Source of the DNA: Mrakia gelida
Taxonomy: Eukaryota > Basidiomycota > Tremellomycetes > Cystofilobasidiales > Mrakiaceae
Direction of reading: 5' to 3'
NCBI GenBank assembly: GCA_024345305.1
Contig: BRON01000008.1
Coordinates: 1,728,599-1,792,598 of the forward strand
Length of the DNA: 64,000 bases
Shown here: in pieces, positions 12,190 through 21,215 of the stretch
How positions within the stretch are numbered: the first letter of the stretch is position 1
Layout of the letters: each line of letters opens with the position of its first letter
Program-made: the position numbers and the translations under genes
The notes under the pieces: model-generated
Database searches by the model: none
Seen by the model: the letters and a program-made list of their open reading frames with translations, nothing else
What the model was told of the DNA's origin: nothing

Positions 12190-12944
12190 ATGCTCTTCTC
12201 CAAATTCATCAAGTCGAAACCTCCCACAGATCCGGAGTTCACTAGCGCCCCTCCAGTCGAGGGCTTCGACGTAGAAGTCCAGGATGAGGTCAAGAAACAA
12301 AAAGTCGTTCTGCTGAAGTGAGTCTTCAGCCCATCGCTCGACGCTTCGTTTCGTATCTCGCCTTCCTTTCTCTCTCGAGCTGACCATACGTTCACACACC
12401 TCTCTCTTCGTCGTCTTCTTCCACAGTTACCTCGTCGCCGTTTTGTGAGCAGTCCTCTCTCTCGCCTCCGTCTCGAAAGCGGCAGAGCTCTACGCGCGAC
12501 GGCCCGCCCTGACTTTCTTTCCTCTCCTCTTCCCTCCTCCCTCCTCTTCAGCGCTGCCTTCGGTCTCTTCGGACGATGGTGAGTCTCTCGCACCCTGTTC
12601 GTCACTCTCGTTTGCTCTCTCGCTCGAGAGTATGGACTCGTACTGATCTGTAAACCCTTCTTCCCTCCATCAGGCTCAACAGCATCGGTGCCAAGAGACG
12701 ACGAAGCTGGGATCTGAGGCTTCAGGAGACTCGACGTGGAAGGACTCTAACCCTAACCCTAACCCTAACCCTAACCCTAACCCTCTCATTGGTTCTCCGT
12801 CTGGCCGATTTCAGAACTCTCTCCGGAAGACGCGTCAATTCACCAGCTTCGCCGAATCCTCTCCGAGTCTCGCTTTTGGACGTGTCTTACCTCGACTTCG
12901 ACCCAGAGGGACGACGGATCTTGTTTGAGAGTAGGGAGACCTAA
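12190..12944 (+). CDS. Small single-span membrane protein with two microexons and a telomere-repeat-encoded segment
   Basis: Four exons join in frame: 12190-12317, 12427-12444 (18 nt), 12552-12578 (27 nt) and 12674-12944, total 444 nt or 147 residues. Each intron has a GTGAG donor and a CAG acceptor. The first 43 residues are charged. The microexons encode most of one hydrophobic span (NYLVAVFAAFGLFGRW), followed by a basic stretch (GAKRRRSW). The last exon then runs in frame through six TAACCC telomere units, read as repeated Leu-Thr, and on to TAA 12942-12944. The part before the telomere repeats looks like a genuine conserved small membrane protein. The tail after them may be a product of rearrangement. 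I do not recognise the family. Confidence 0.6.
12748..12783. repeat. Interstitial telomeric repeat, six perfect TAACCC units
   Basis: 36 bp of exact TAACCC repeats (TTAGGG on the other strand), more than 12 kb inside the window. The C-rich strand reads left to right, as at the left end of a chromosome. A shorter CCCTAACCCT word occurs near 15306. Confidence 0.96.
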
Positions 12945-13750
12945 GATGAGACGCTCTGGTTGGACTTTGGTCTAAGAACTGCTTTCGTTCCAGCCTAGTA
13001 AACTCGACTTCTCTTAATTGTCCTTCTCGACCTTCCTTCTCGATCACTCTCTCTCTTCCCGAGACTCATCGCTCACGCCGTACTTTCTCCAATTCATAGA
13101 CCTTATACGTTCGAGCAATCGACTCAACGCCAACGCTGTACTTCGAAGCTGTTGGCTCGAGAGGGATAAGGAGACCGTGGAGAAGATGTGGGAGGTTGTT
13201 CCGTTGTTCATAAAAGGTGAGCTCGCCTCGCTCTTGTTCCCTCCCTCTTCAGCATCAACTCGAACGGACTCGAATCGGACATATCGCGTCTTTTTCCCTT
13301 CAGATATCAGCCTTCCCCGAGAGCTGAGTTCTCGAACACTTGTCTTCTCGCAACCCGCTCGGCGCGTGGGCATTGTACGACCCCGACAGCATCAAGCCTT
13401 GCGTCTGTCGATTGTTTTGAGAACCACGTCAGCTTGCTCCAGAGAGGAGGTAGTGCAGGTCGCGTTGCAGGTGGAACTTTCGATCCTCATCGACGTTCTT
13501 TCATCAATTGCTCGTTCTTCGGATTTGAACAAGGATACGTTACTAAGCTACAACATGAGACCTCTCAGCCAGTCGCAACCTTCCAACATGCGACGCGGAT
13601 CGCTCAGGGACCTCCGAAGACGATTGGAGCGGGTTTGGGTGGTCCTGGACGTCTAGTATCTGGACCAACATGGTGAGATATATCCTGCAGTAAAAAAATG
13701 AGGGAAAGGAGGAGGTCAGAAGAGAAGAGAAAGAAAGTGAGAAAGCAAGC
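12945..13750. other. No gene supported; exon-like piece and an old LTR remnant
   Basis: An open stretch around 13.13-13.23 kb ends at a GTGAGC donor, and an acceptor-like TTCAG lies near 13.30 kb. The frames beyond do not resemble a known domain. An old copia LTR end lies at 13532-13588. Confidence 0.4.
13532..13588 (-). repeat. Degenerate copia LTR end fragment
   Basis: The segment resembles the last 57 or so bases of the LTRs at 16.2, 20.8 and 29.0 kb: it shares CGTTACTAAGCTAC, AGACCTCTC and the terminal CCTTCCAACA, with several substitutions. No flanking element or second LTR is nearby, so it is a relic. It is oriented as in the two full elements. Confidence 0.7.
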
Positions 13751-15020
13751 TCAGGAGAAGTCCAGACCATTACTCACAAATCCCTTTCCCAGTGTGACCT
13801 TATACTTCCTCCTCTGCACCCCATCTAACAGGCTCAACGCAGCCAACAACCTGTCCTCATCTCCCTTCTCCGAGACTAGAATCTCAATCCCGCCATCCCC
13901 AATCTGTGTGCACTCCCCAACTCCCCTCGCACCCAGTTCCCTCACAAGCCCTCTCCACGCCTCTACCTCATCAAACACACCCCTCCTCATAGCCGGGACC
14001 TCTGCAAACCCTTCCCTGCTCCTCCTAAAATCGAAAACATGATTCGGCAAAGCCTCCATGAATTCACCCGTAAAAGGAAGGTAACTCCTCCCGCTTCCGT
14101 AGCAGAGTAGAACACACCTAGAAGACATCTTCTCCAGCCTCGTCCACCTCATAAAAGCGCCCGCGATCCAGTGGAATTCCGTCGAGACCACCTCGAACAA
14201 GACGTCCTCATCCTGGGGGGCGAAGATCTGGGAGTAGAACTTTGGATCGAGATGGGCAAAGACGTGAAGTTGGGCGAGGATGGGCTGATTCGATCCCCAT
14301 TCGAGGGTGAGGTGATTGATGCGGAGAGGGAAGCTGGGGTTTGGGAGACGAGAGCGAGGGAGGGAGAGGTGAGGGTGTTGTTCGAGGAGAAGAGGGTTTG
14401 GAGGAGGTGGGGGAAGGAAGAAGTGGAGGTTGAACAGGAGGTGAAGACCTCAGTGGGGTTGGAGTCGGGAGGAGGTAGGTAGGGGTGGGGATGGCTGCCA
14501 GTGAGGAAACGAGGGAAGGAGGGAAGGAGGGACGTGAGCATTACTACATTCTTTTTCAACCTTCGTTGTAAGTTGCAAGACAGAGGTCCTGGCTCTTGCT
14601 CACCTCGTGGAATAGACAAGCCATCTTGAAGTACGAGTCTACCAAGAGATCTCTCCATAGCAGGGGTCCAGCGATCTTGAGGAGGTCGTAGCAGACAAGA
14701 GAGAAGGACGCCAGAGTTGGAGGGTGGTCTGTTTCACGGACGATGGCGACGATGATCTCCCAGGGAGCTTGAGGAGCGAAATTGGAGGATAGGAAGGGAG
14801 AGGTCTCATCGAGGAGGGTGGCCTGTAGAGAAAAGAAGTATATTGAGCGAGGTGGGATGTGGAACGAGTGGAAGACGAGGAAGGAGGAGAGTTCAGTGGA
14901 GGAAGATGATGAGCTCACGTCCTCCATCAGCAAACCGACTAATGGTCCTTCCAAGGCTGCTCCACTGAGGTTTCCATACGAGCAAGACGAGGAGGATGTG
15001 GGCGACGCTGGAGGATCCAT
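13751..15020 (-). pseudogene. F-box-like protein gene, near-intact with one in-frame stop (F-box locus 4)
   Basis: ATG 15020-15018 starts a Ser/Pro-rich first exon ending at a GTGAGC donor near 14919. After a CTACAG acceptor the F-box-like module follows (APWEIIVAIVRETD, then SFSLVCYDLLKIAGPLLWRD) up to a GTGAGC donor near 14602. The long last exon (about 14510-13751) holds the family's leucine repeat (INHLTLEWG) and a C-terminal alpha/beta-like tail. From the best acceptor near 14513, the phase that matches this tail meets a TGA within about 15 codons. Either a different acceptor is used or the gene is inactivated. Everything downstream of that TGA is open for more than 200 codons, so any damage is recent. 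Confidence 0.55.
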
Positions 15021-16018
15021 ATCTAGGAAAGGCGAGGTTGAGGGAACGTTCAAGGAGCAGGAGAAGTTCTAAGATTCGAGGTCGAGCTAACCTTGTTTCC
15101 TTCATTGCCCCCTCCTCTGGCTCCTCTTCGACTGTTTCCTTTTTTCGATGGCCTCAAGAACACGAAGCCACGTTAAAGGACGCGAGACATGTCTAACATG
15201 CCGATAGCAGAATTAGCAAAAAAACATTGAACGGTACGCATGGGCAGCTGACTGCACACGAGATCTGAGCCGGTCATAGAGGTAAACCATGGTCCCTGAT
15301 ACATAGCCCTAACCCTGCGAGAACCGTTTTAAAAGGAAGAGGAGATGCGACCGAGCAAGGAGGGTTGCTTGATCTCCTTCTGGGACAGAGCGGATAAGCC
15401 CCTCGAGGTGAGTGAGCATGGAAGCGTTCGAGGATGGCTGAGAGGATGGCAAGGAGTCCATGGTAGATGATGGAGAGGCGGGGGGGACGAAGGGGAGGAG
15501 TTAACCGTTGTAGGACAAGGAAGGAAGGGGAGGATAATATGGTGAGCTTCGAGCTTTCACCTTTGCGCAGCTGCAGAACGACTCGATCCTCACCCAAGAA
15601 AGCTCCTACGGCAAGATCTGTAGTACTCACTAGCAGCTCGATCCTCGAAGTTCTAACTTGAAGTCAACTCCGCAAATAGTCTGCCTTCTTCACGACGCGT
15701 CTCCTCCCTCTTCCCTTCCTCTTCGGTCTCTCCATCCTCCCCCTTTTCCCTCCATCTCTCTCTTACCAAAAACCAAGATCAAAGCATGTAGACCATCCGG
15801 GATGCATTCATGGCTGGTAGGCACTCCTCCGAACCGTCTACGAGAACCATCTTCCCACCGCAGAGGTCTTGCTTCTTTTAAGTGAAGTTGGATACAGTCG
15901 CTGAGAGATGGCATGAACTGGGCTAACGGCGTTGCTTCTGTTCTCTTAAGCTTCTACTTTATAACTTCCACTTGAATCACCTTCGGGTCGTACCTCAACT
16001 TTATTCCTTCACAAGTAC
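15021..16018. other. No gene supported
   Basis: Short open frames only. The sequence immediately left of the retrotransposon, joined across the target duplication, looks like the end of an intron (CTGAC branch site, pyrimidine-rich stretch, acceptor). An unrecognised plus-strand gene may therefore extend into this stretch. Confidence 0.4.
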
Positions 16019-16023
16019 CTGAC

Positions 16024-16253
16024 TGTTGTTGGGTCGTCCACTTGAGCTTAGGGATGTCTGCAGGATGTGGTTCAAAGCTTGTTGTATAAAGCTAGCTACT
16101 CGAAAGGTTTATATACTATGGAAATGGTCACGTGATCTGAAGGTAGCTTACAAAGCTGTTGTTCACTAAGGAGGGTTACTGACATGGGGACTGAACGAGA
16201 CGCGTTACTAAGCTACTACGTAAGACCTCTCTGCGAGTCGCCACCTTCCAACA
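16024..16253 (-). repeat. Copy 1 3' LTR
   Basis: 230 bp, identical by eye to the LTR at 20638-20867. Confidence 0.97.
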
Positions 16254-16283
16254 CTCCCACTCGACGAGCTGAGAGCCCTTCCT

Positions 16284-19200
16284 TCATTTCCCCCTCTGCG
16301 GGTTTCCATCCATGTCTCCGCTGGTCTTCTGATCCATGCGCGAGGGTTCCTTCTGGATGTTGAGCGATTTCTTGAACCGTTCGAGCTTTTCGACTCCGAG
16401 AGCCTTGGTGAGGATGTCTGCCTGCATGTCCTCGGTGGGACAGTAGTTGAGCTTGATGAATCCTCTCTGTTGGGCCTCTCGTCCGTATTTGTACGCGACG
16501 TCGATGTGCTTGGTCTTCTCCGAGTGAGTACCGTTCTTGGTTGTTTCGATGGCTCCTTGGTTGTCTACGTTTACTGGGATCGATCCGGTGTCGTATCCGA
16601 GTTCAGCGAGGATCTTGGCGACCCATCTAAGGCTCCGGCATCCTGCGGAGAGAGCGATGTACTCTGCTTCAAGAGAAGAGAGACTGATTGCCTTTTGGCG
16701 TCGACTCGCCCAGATGACTGTGGATCCAAATACCTTGACGACGAAACCTGTTGTTGATCGTCTTGATTCCGTGTCTCCGGCGTAGTCGGAGTCGGTCCAT
16801 AGTTCTGCGATTGGAGCGTCCGAGTGTCCTCCAAGTTGAAGCGACGTGTCTGCTGATCCTTGTAGGTATCGCATGACCTTCTTGACTGCTCCCCAGTGAA
16901 CCCTTCGTGGGTCCGAACTGAATCGGCTGAGAACTCCGACGGCGAAGGCGATGTCCGGTCGGGTGCAGACTTGGAGGTACATCAACGATCCCACCGCTTC
17001 GAGGTAGGGTACTCCGTCCAGCTTCTCTGATCCCGAATCCTCCGATTGGACCGACAGTTGCCTAAAGTCGTCCATCGGAACCTTGTTTGGTTTAGCGCCG
17101 ACCATGTTGAATCGTTCGAGGACCGTTTGAACGTATCGTTTCTGGCTGAGGTCCATTGTCCCCGCCTTGCGGTCCCTCGTAACGTCGATTCCGAGGATGG
17201 TTCCTGGGTTGAGGTCTCCTCTGTCGTCGATCTTGAATTCCTTCTGGATCTCCGTCATGACCCACTCCAAATCCTCCTTGTCTCCTGCGGCGACGAAGTC
17301 GTCAACGTACTGGACCAACATGATCCGTCGTCCCTTCCTATGCCCTATGTAGATACAAGGGTCCGCTTCGAGTGGATGGAGATTGAGTTGAGTTTGAAAG
17401 AACTTTGAGGAATGATTGTAGAGCGCGAGTGGTGATTGCTTGAGTCCGTATAGGGCCTTGAGGAGATGCACGACGAGTTTCTTCTTGTCGGCTCCCTTTT
17501 GTTCGTACCCTGTTGGCTGTTCCATGAAGACCGTTTCGACTAGGTCTGCTGTGAGGAACGCCGTCTTGAAGTCTCCTTGGACTAGATCGAGATCCTCCGA
17601 TGCTGCGATGGCGAGGACGATCCTGAGTGAGTTGAGCTTTGATACCGGCGCGTACGTCTCGACGTAGTCGACTCCTTCTTGCTGACTGAATCCCTTGGCG
17701 ACCCATCTAGCTTTGAAGCGAGTAATCCTCCCGTCGGCTTCTTTCTTGAGCGCGTAGACCCAGCGACCTCTGACCGTTTTTGATCCTGAGGGTAGCTCTG
17801 TGAGTTCAAAGACTCCGTTCCCTTCCATCGACACCATCTCTTCGTCCATCGCTTCCCTCCAGAAGTATGCGTGCTCCGACGCCATGGCTTCTCCGTATGT
17901 ATTTGGGACGGAGGGTGGTGGAAGATCCTCGAGTTTGGGTTGCGTCGCTTGAGCGTGTCCGGCGAAGTCCTCCGAAATGAAGTCGGTGATGTCGTAGTCT
18001 GTCTGGACAAATCTTGCCGAGTCTCCTGTTCCTGTGAGAGGTTTCTTGTGCCGTTGACCTTGTCCGTAGCTCCCACTCAAATCGACAGCCGGTTCATCGA
18101 TGATGGGCTCGTAAGTGTAGGAGTGCTTGACGCGTGATGGGTTGGGTTTCCTTGCCTCGGTCCCCCTGACCGGGTCTTGTTGGTTGGACTTGAGTAGGTG
18201 CTGTTCCTCTCCTTTGTCCTCCTCCAGTTCCTTCTCTTCTTCTTCCTCCTCCTTGTGGTCCTCCTTGATTCCGGCTTGTCCCATTCCTGGTAGCTCCACC
18301 GTCTGGTGGACTCCACGTGTTTCGTCGAAGATAACGTCCCGAGAATGAAGGATCGACCGCTTGGGGTCTCCATGGACTTGAAGTCGATAGGCCTTCTTCC
18401 CGTTGAGATCGCCGTATCCGAGGAAGATGCACTTGATGCTCTTGGGTTGATGCTTGATCTTTTGAAGGTTGAGCGCGTAAGCGAGAGCTCCGAACGTCCG
18501 CATTGCAGTGAGGTCGGGCTTCCTTTTGTAGTAGGCTTGGTAGGGGGTTTGAGAGTTGACTGAGGATGAGGGAATGCGGTTGATTGTGTATGTGGCGTAG
18601 TTCATGGCTTCCGCCCAGTAGGATCCGTCGAGGTCCCTCGCGTCTCGTAGCGCGCAGGTGATCTTCTCCTCGATGGTTCGCATTCCTCGTTCGGCCTTGC
18701 CGTTTTGTTGCGGTGTGTGTGGGATAGTCGTTTCCTTGGTGATTCCTTCGTCCCGGAGATAGAACTCGTAGTCCTTCGACGTGTATTCCCCACCGTTGTC
18801 TGACCTGATCCGTTTGACGACGTGATTGGTCCTTTTCTCCTCCCTTTTCCTCCAGGTGATGAATGTTGCCAGTGTTTCCGACTTCCTCTTCAATGCGAAC
18901 GACCAGTGGTAGTTGCTGAAGTCGTCCCAGATCGTCATCATGTAACGCATTCCTTGAGCCGAGGCGATTGGCATCGGTCCGGCGAGATCCGTGTGGACGA
19001 GTTCGAGAGGTGAAGTGGTTTTGGTGGTGGAGGTGGGGAATGGAGTTCGATGTTGTTTCCCTTCGACGCAAGGTACGCAGATCCTTTCCTTGAATCCGAT
19101 GATGTCCTTTTTGGTGAAGGTTGGTAGGAGCTTCTGACGAGACAACTCCTCCATGGCGGAGATAGAAGCGTGACCGAGCCGGCGATGAAGGACCTCGATC

Positions 19201-20591
19201 TTGTCGACTCCTGTTGCCGCGAGTGCTACGTCTTCTCCTCCTGAGCCGACTCCCTTGAAGTCGCTCACGTCCAGCATGTAGAGGTTCTTCGACACCTCTT
19301 TTCCCTCCATGAACAGCGATCCGTCTCGAAGGAACTGGCATCGCTTGTTGGTTTGGGTTGTCCCCTTGCTGGGGAACCTGGTCTCGACTCCTTTGTTACC
19401 GAGTTGACCAATACTGATGAGGTTGCTGAACCCTGGGATGTGGTATACGTCGGAGATGGTGAAGGCCTTCCTTGATCCTTTCACGGTGGTCTGGAGGTGG
19501 ATGGAGCCGATGCCGAGGATCTGAACGATTGATCCGTTGGCCGTCGTGACCGTTCCGTTGTGCGCCTTGTATGTTACGAAGCGTTCCCGGTCCCCGACGA
19601 TGTGGTTTGATGCTCCACTATCGGCGATGTATCCATGCTTGGTTTGAGCGAAGAGCGCTTGGGCCGACGTCGCGATGTCGGATCCTGCTTGAAGACCGTA
19701 GTCTACGAGGTGCGCCTCTTCCCTATCCTTCCAGTTCCCCTTGTTCTCCTTCTTCCCCTTCCCGAACTTCCTTCCCTTTCCACCTTGTCCCTGCCCCGTG
19801 GGCTTTCCTCCATTCAACTCCCAGCACTCCGACTTGAAGTGTCCGACCTTGTTGCAGTGATGGCACTTGGCGGTCCTCTTGTCGACTAGGAGGGCTGTTT
19901 CCTTCGACGATGAAGTACCGGTCGGTTTGAGGGACTCGTGAGTCCTTACGTGGATGAGGAGGGATGTGGCGACGGCGGTTGGGTTGAGTTCTTGTTTTGA
20001 TTCTTGTGCCTGGAGCGTTTGGTGTTGAATGAATTGTTCGAGTGATGCGGGTAACCCACTGAGGAAGAACATTGAGCTCATCCTGTCTGGGATGTTGAGG
20101 CCGAGAGCTGACATGTCGTCGATGATCCTTTGGAATTCGTCGATGTACTCCTGTACTGGTTCTCCCTCCTCCATCTTGAGGTCCCTCATCCTTCGGATGG
20201 CCATGACCTCTCCCGCTCCTCCTTCCACCTTGTGAGTCTTCCGCAGAAGATCCCATGCCTCCTTTGCGTGTTTGCAGTTCCGGATCCGAGGTAGTTCTCG
20301 GTCACTGACCGCCATTTGAATCCTGTGGAGCGCGAACTCGTCCATAAGGTCCCATTCTTCGATGTCCTTGACGTTGTTCTGCTGCTTCACGACCTCTTGT
20401 CCGGTGGTGTCCTTTTCCATAATTTCCGGGGTGAGGTTGGGCCTGGTTTTCGTACCGAGGACGACGGGCTTGATTCCTGCTTCTCCAAAAGCGATCTCCA
20501 TCCTTACTGACCACGTCTCGTAGTTGGTACCATCGAGAGCAGTGAGTTTGAACAGCTTGTGATCTAGCTTCTTGGAGCAGTTGCTTGACAT
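16284..20591 (-). CDS. Copia Gag-Pol polyprotein, intact
   Basis: A single 1435-residue frame starts 46 bases inside the 5' LTR, with no gag/pol frameshift. In order: a copia-type Gag; a CCHC zinc knuckle (CHHCNKVGHFKSEC) near residue 245; an aspartic protease with DSGASNH near residue 325; a GAG-pre-integrase segment (LHRRLGHAS); the integrase core with HTDLAGPM and the conserved TPQQNGKAER; reverse transcriptase with the YVDD catalytic motif near residue 1110; and RNase H with ELWTDSDYAG and SSLEAEYIALS. This is the protease-integrase-RT-RNase H order of copia (Pseudoviridae) elements. The product packages, reverse transcribes and integrates its own RNA. All catalytic motifs examined are present, so autonomous activity is plausible. 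Confidence 0.97.
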   Translation of the reverse strand: MSSNCSKKLDHKLFKLTALDGTNYETWSVRMEIAFGEAGIKPVVLGTKTRPNLTPEIMEKDTTGQEVVKQQNNVKDIEEWDLMDEFALHRIQMAVSDRELPRIRNCKHAKEAWDLLRKTHKVEGGAGEVMAIRRMRDLKMEEGEPVQEYIDEFQRIIDDMSALGLNIPDRMSSMFFLSGLPASLEQFIQHQTLQAQESKQELNPTAVATSLLIHVRTHESLKPTGTSSSKETALLVDKRTAKCHHCNKVGHFKSECWELNGGKPTGQGQGGKGRKFGKGKKENKGNWKDREEAHLVDYGLQAGSDIATSAQALFAQTKHGYIADSGASNHIVGDRERFVTYKAHNGTVTTANGSIVQILGIGSIHLQTTVKGSRKAFTISDVYHIPGFSNLISIGQLGNKGVETRFPSKGTTQTNKRCQFLRDGSLFMEGKEVSKNLYMLDVSDFKGVGSGGEDVALAATGVDKIEVLHRRLGHASISAMEELSRQKLLPTFTKKDIIGFKERICVPCVEGKQHRTPFPTSTTKTTSPLELVHTDLAGPMPIASAQGMRYMMTIWDDFSNYHWSFALKRKSETLATFITWRKREEKRTNHVVKRIRSDNGGEYTSKDYEFYLRDEGITKETTIPHTPQQNGKAERGMRTIEEKITCALRDARDLDGSYWAEAMNYATYTINRIPSSSVNSQTPYQAYYKRKPDLTAMRTFGALAYALNLQKIKHQPKSIKCIFLGYGDLNGKKAYRLQVHGDPKRSILHSRDVIFDETRGVHQTVELPGMGQAGIKEDHKEEEEEEKELEEDKGEEQHLLKSNQQDPVRGTEARKPNPSRVKHSYTYEPIIDEPAVDLSGSYGQGQRHKKPLTGTGDSARFVQTDYDITDFISEDFAGHAQATQPKLEDLPPPSVPNTYGEAMASEHAYFWREAMDEEMVSMEGNGVFELTELPSGSKTVRGRWVYALKKEADGRITRFKARWVAKGFSQQEGVDYVETYAPVSKLNSLRIVLAIAASEDLDLVQGDFKTAFLTADLVETVFMEQPTGYEQKGADKKKLVVHLLKALYGLKQSPLALYNHSSKFFQTQLNLHPLEADPCIYIGHRKGRRIMLVQYVDDFVAAGDKEDLEWVMTEIQKEFKIDDRGDLNPGTILGIDVTRDRKAGTMDLSQKRYVQTVLERFNMVGAKPNKVPMDDFRQLSVQSEDSGSEKLDGVPYLEAVGSLMYLQVCTRPDIAFAVGVLSRFSSDPRRVHWGAVKKVMRYLQGSADTSLQLGGHSDAPIAELWTDSDYAGDTESRRSTTGFVVKVFGSTVIWASRRQKAISLSSLEAEYIALSAGCRSLRWVAKILAELGYDTGSIPVNVDNQGAIETTKNGTHSEKTKHIDVAYKYGREAQQRGFIKLNYCPTEDMQADILTKALGVEKLERFKKSLNIQKEPSRMDQKTSGDMDGNPQRGK

Positions 20592-20637
20592 GACGAAGGA
20601 TTGCTGAGCGGGTGGTGGCGAACTGGTGCTGATAACG

Positions 20638-20867
20638 TGTTGTTGGGTCGTCCACTTGAGCTTAGGGATGTCTGCAGGATGTGGTTCAAAGCTTGTTGTA
20701 TAAAGCTAGCTACTCGAAAGGTTTATATACTATGGAAATGGTCACGTGATCTGAAGGTAGCTTACAAAGCTGTTGTTCACTAAGGAGGGTTACTGACATG
20801 GGGACTGAACGAGACGCGTTACTAAGCTACTACGTAAGACCTCTCTGCGAGTCGCCACCTTCCAACA
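20638..20867 (-). repeat. Copy 1 5' LTR
   Basis: 230 bp, identical by eye to the LTR at 16024-16253. It is followed in element orientation by the putative primer-binding region. Confidence 0.97.
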
Positions 20868-20899
20868 CTGACTTCTTTCGTCCCGTCGCTCCAGGCTAG

Positions 20900-21013
20900 T
20901 TCTCGGCCCTCCTTGAACTCGCTCAATTCGACCATCGCCCAATGTCCTACAGCAACTTTACAGAGCTCCAACTTGGCAATCTGACCCAAAGCGACTTCCT
21001 GGCTTCATTTTGA
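20900..21013 (+). CDS. Possible last exon of a gene whose intron holds copy 1
   Basis: If copy 1 and one duplication copy are removed, the site reads CTGAC, a pyrimidine-rich stretch, CCAGGCTAG, then an open frame of 37 codons to TGA 21011-21013. This is the usual branch-site-to-acceptor layout of introns in this genome. The peptide (FSALLELAQFDHRPM then YSNFTELQLGNL) looks protein-like but is too short to assign. No upstream exon was identified with confidence. Confidence 0.3.
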   Translation, partial: FSALLELAQFDHRPMSYSNFTELQLGNLTQSDFLASF

Positions 21014-21066
21014 TGGAGGGAATGAGCGGGGAGGTGAAAAAGAGAGAAAACACAGCCTGTCGTTTT

Positions 21067-21094
21067 TGCTGGAAGGTGGCGACTCGCAGAGAGG
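21067..21094 (+). repeat. Copia LTR end fragment, inverted
   Basis: 28 bp match the LTR end with one mismatch (TG[C/T]TGGAAGGTGGCGACTCG onward), in the orientation opposite to both full elements. Beyond it the sequence does not resemble the LTR. Confidence 0.6.
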
Positions 21095-21215
21095 CGCTCG
21101 AGTACCGTGTCCGTCACCCTCCCTTGTACTCTCATTCTTTGAGGCTATCCTCACATTACTTGGCCTTTCGTAGTATTTATACCTCTGTGAGTCAGTGGTC
21201 GTACGGTGATAAGAT

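Larger units (their letters stand above)
16019..20872 (-). mobile_element. Ty1/copia LTR retrotransposon, copy 1, intact
   Basis: Two 230-bp LTRs (16024-16253 and 20638-20867) are identical by eye and flank one intact Gag-Pol frame on the minus strand. The 5-bp target duplication CTGAC lies at 16019-16023 and 20868-20872. In element orientation the LTR starts TGTTGGAAGG and ends CCAACAACA, and a TATATAAA promoter-like word lies inside it (16107-16114). The sequence after the 5' LTR (GTTATCAGCACCAG) is the likely primer-binding region, and CGAGTGGGAG before the 3' LTR is a possible polypurine tract. Identical LTRs, intact coding and a clean duplication indicate very recent insertion. Confidence 0.97.

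Noticed and set aside
13640..13680. A CTGGACCAACATG word resembling the reverse transcriptase region of the copia elements
   Set aside because: The match is short and the flanks do not align, so it was not counted as a second element remnant.
18094..19341. A 415-codon minus-strand frame inside copia copy 1, and the same at 26311-27558 in copy 2
   Set aside because: It overlaps the integrase region of Gag-Pol in another frame, is extremely rich in Arg, Gln and Ser, and has no domain. It is a shadow of the real frame.
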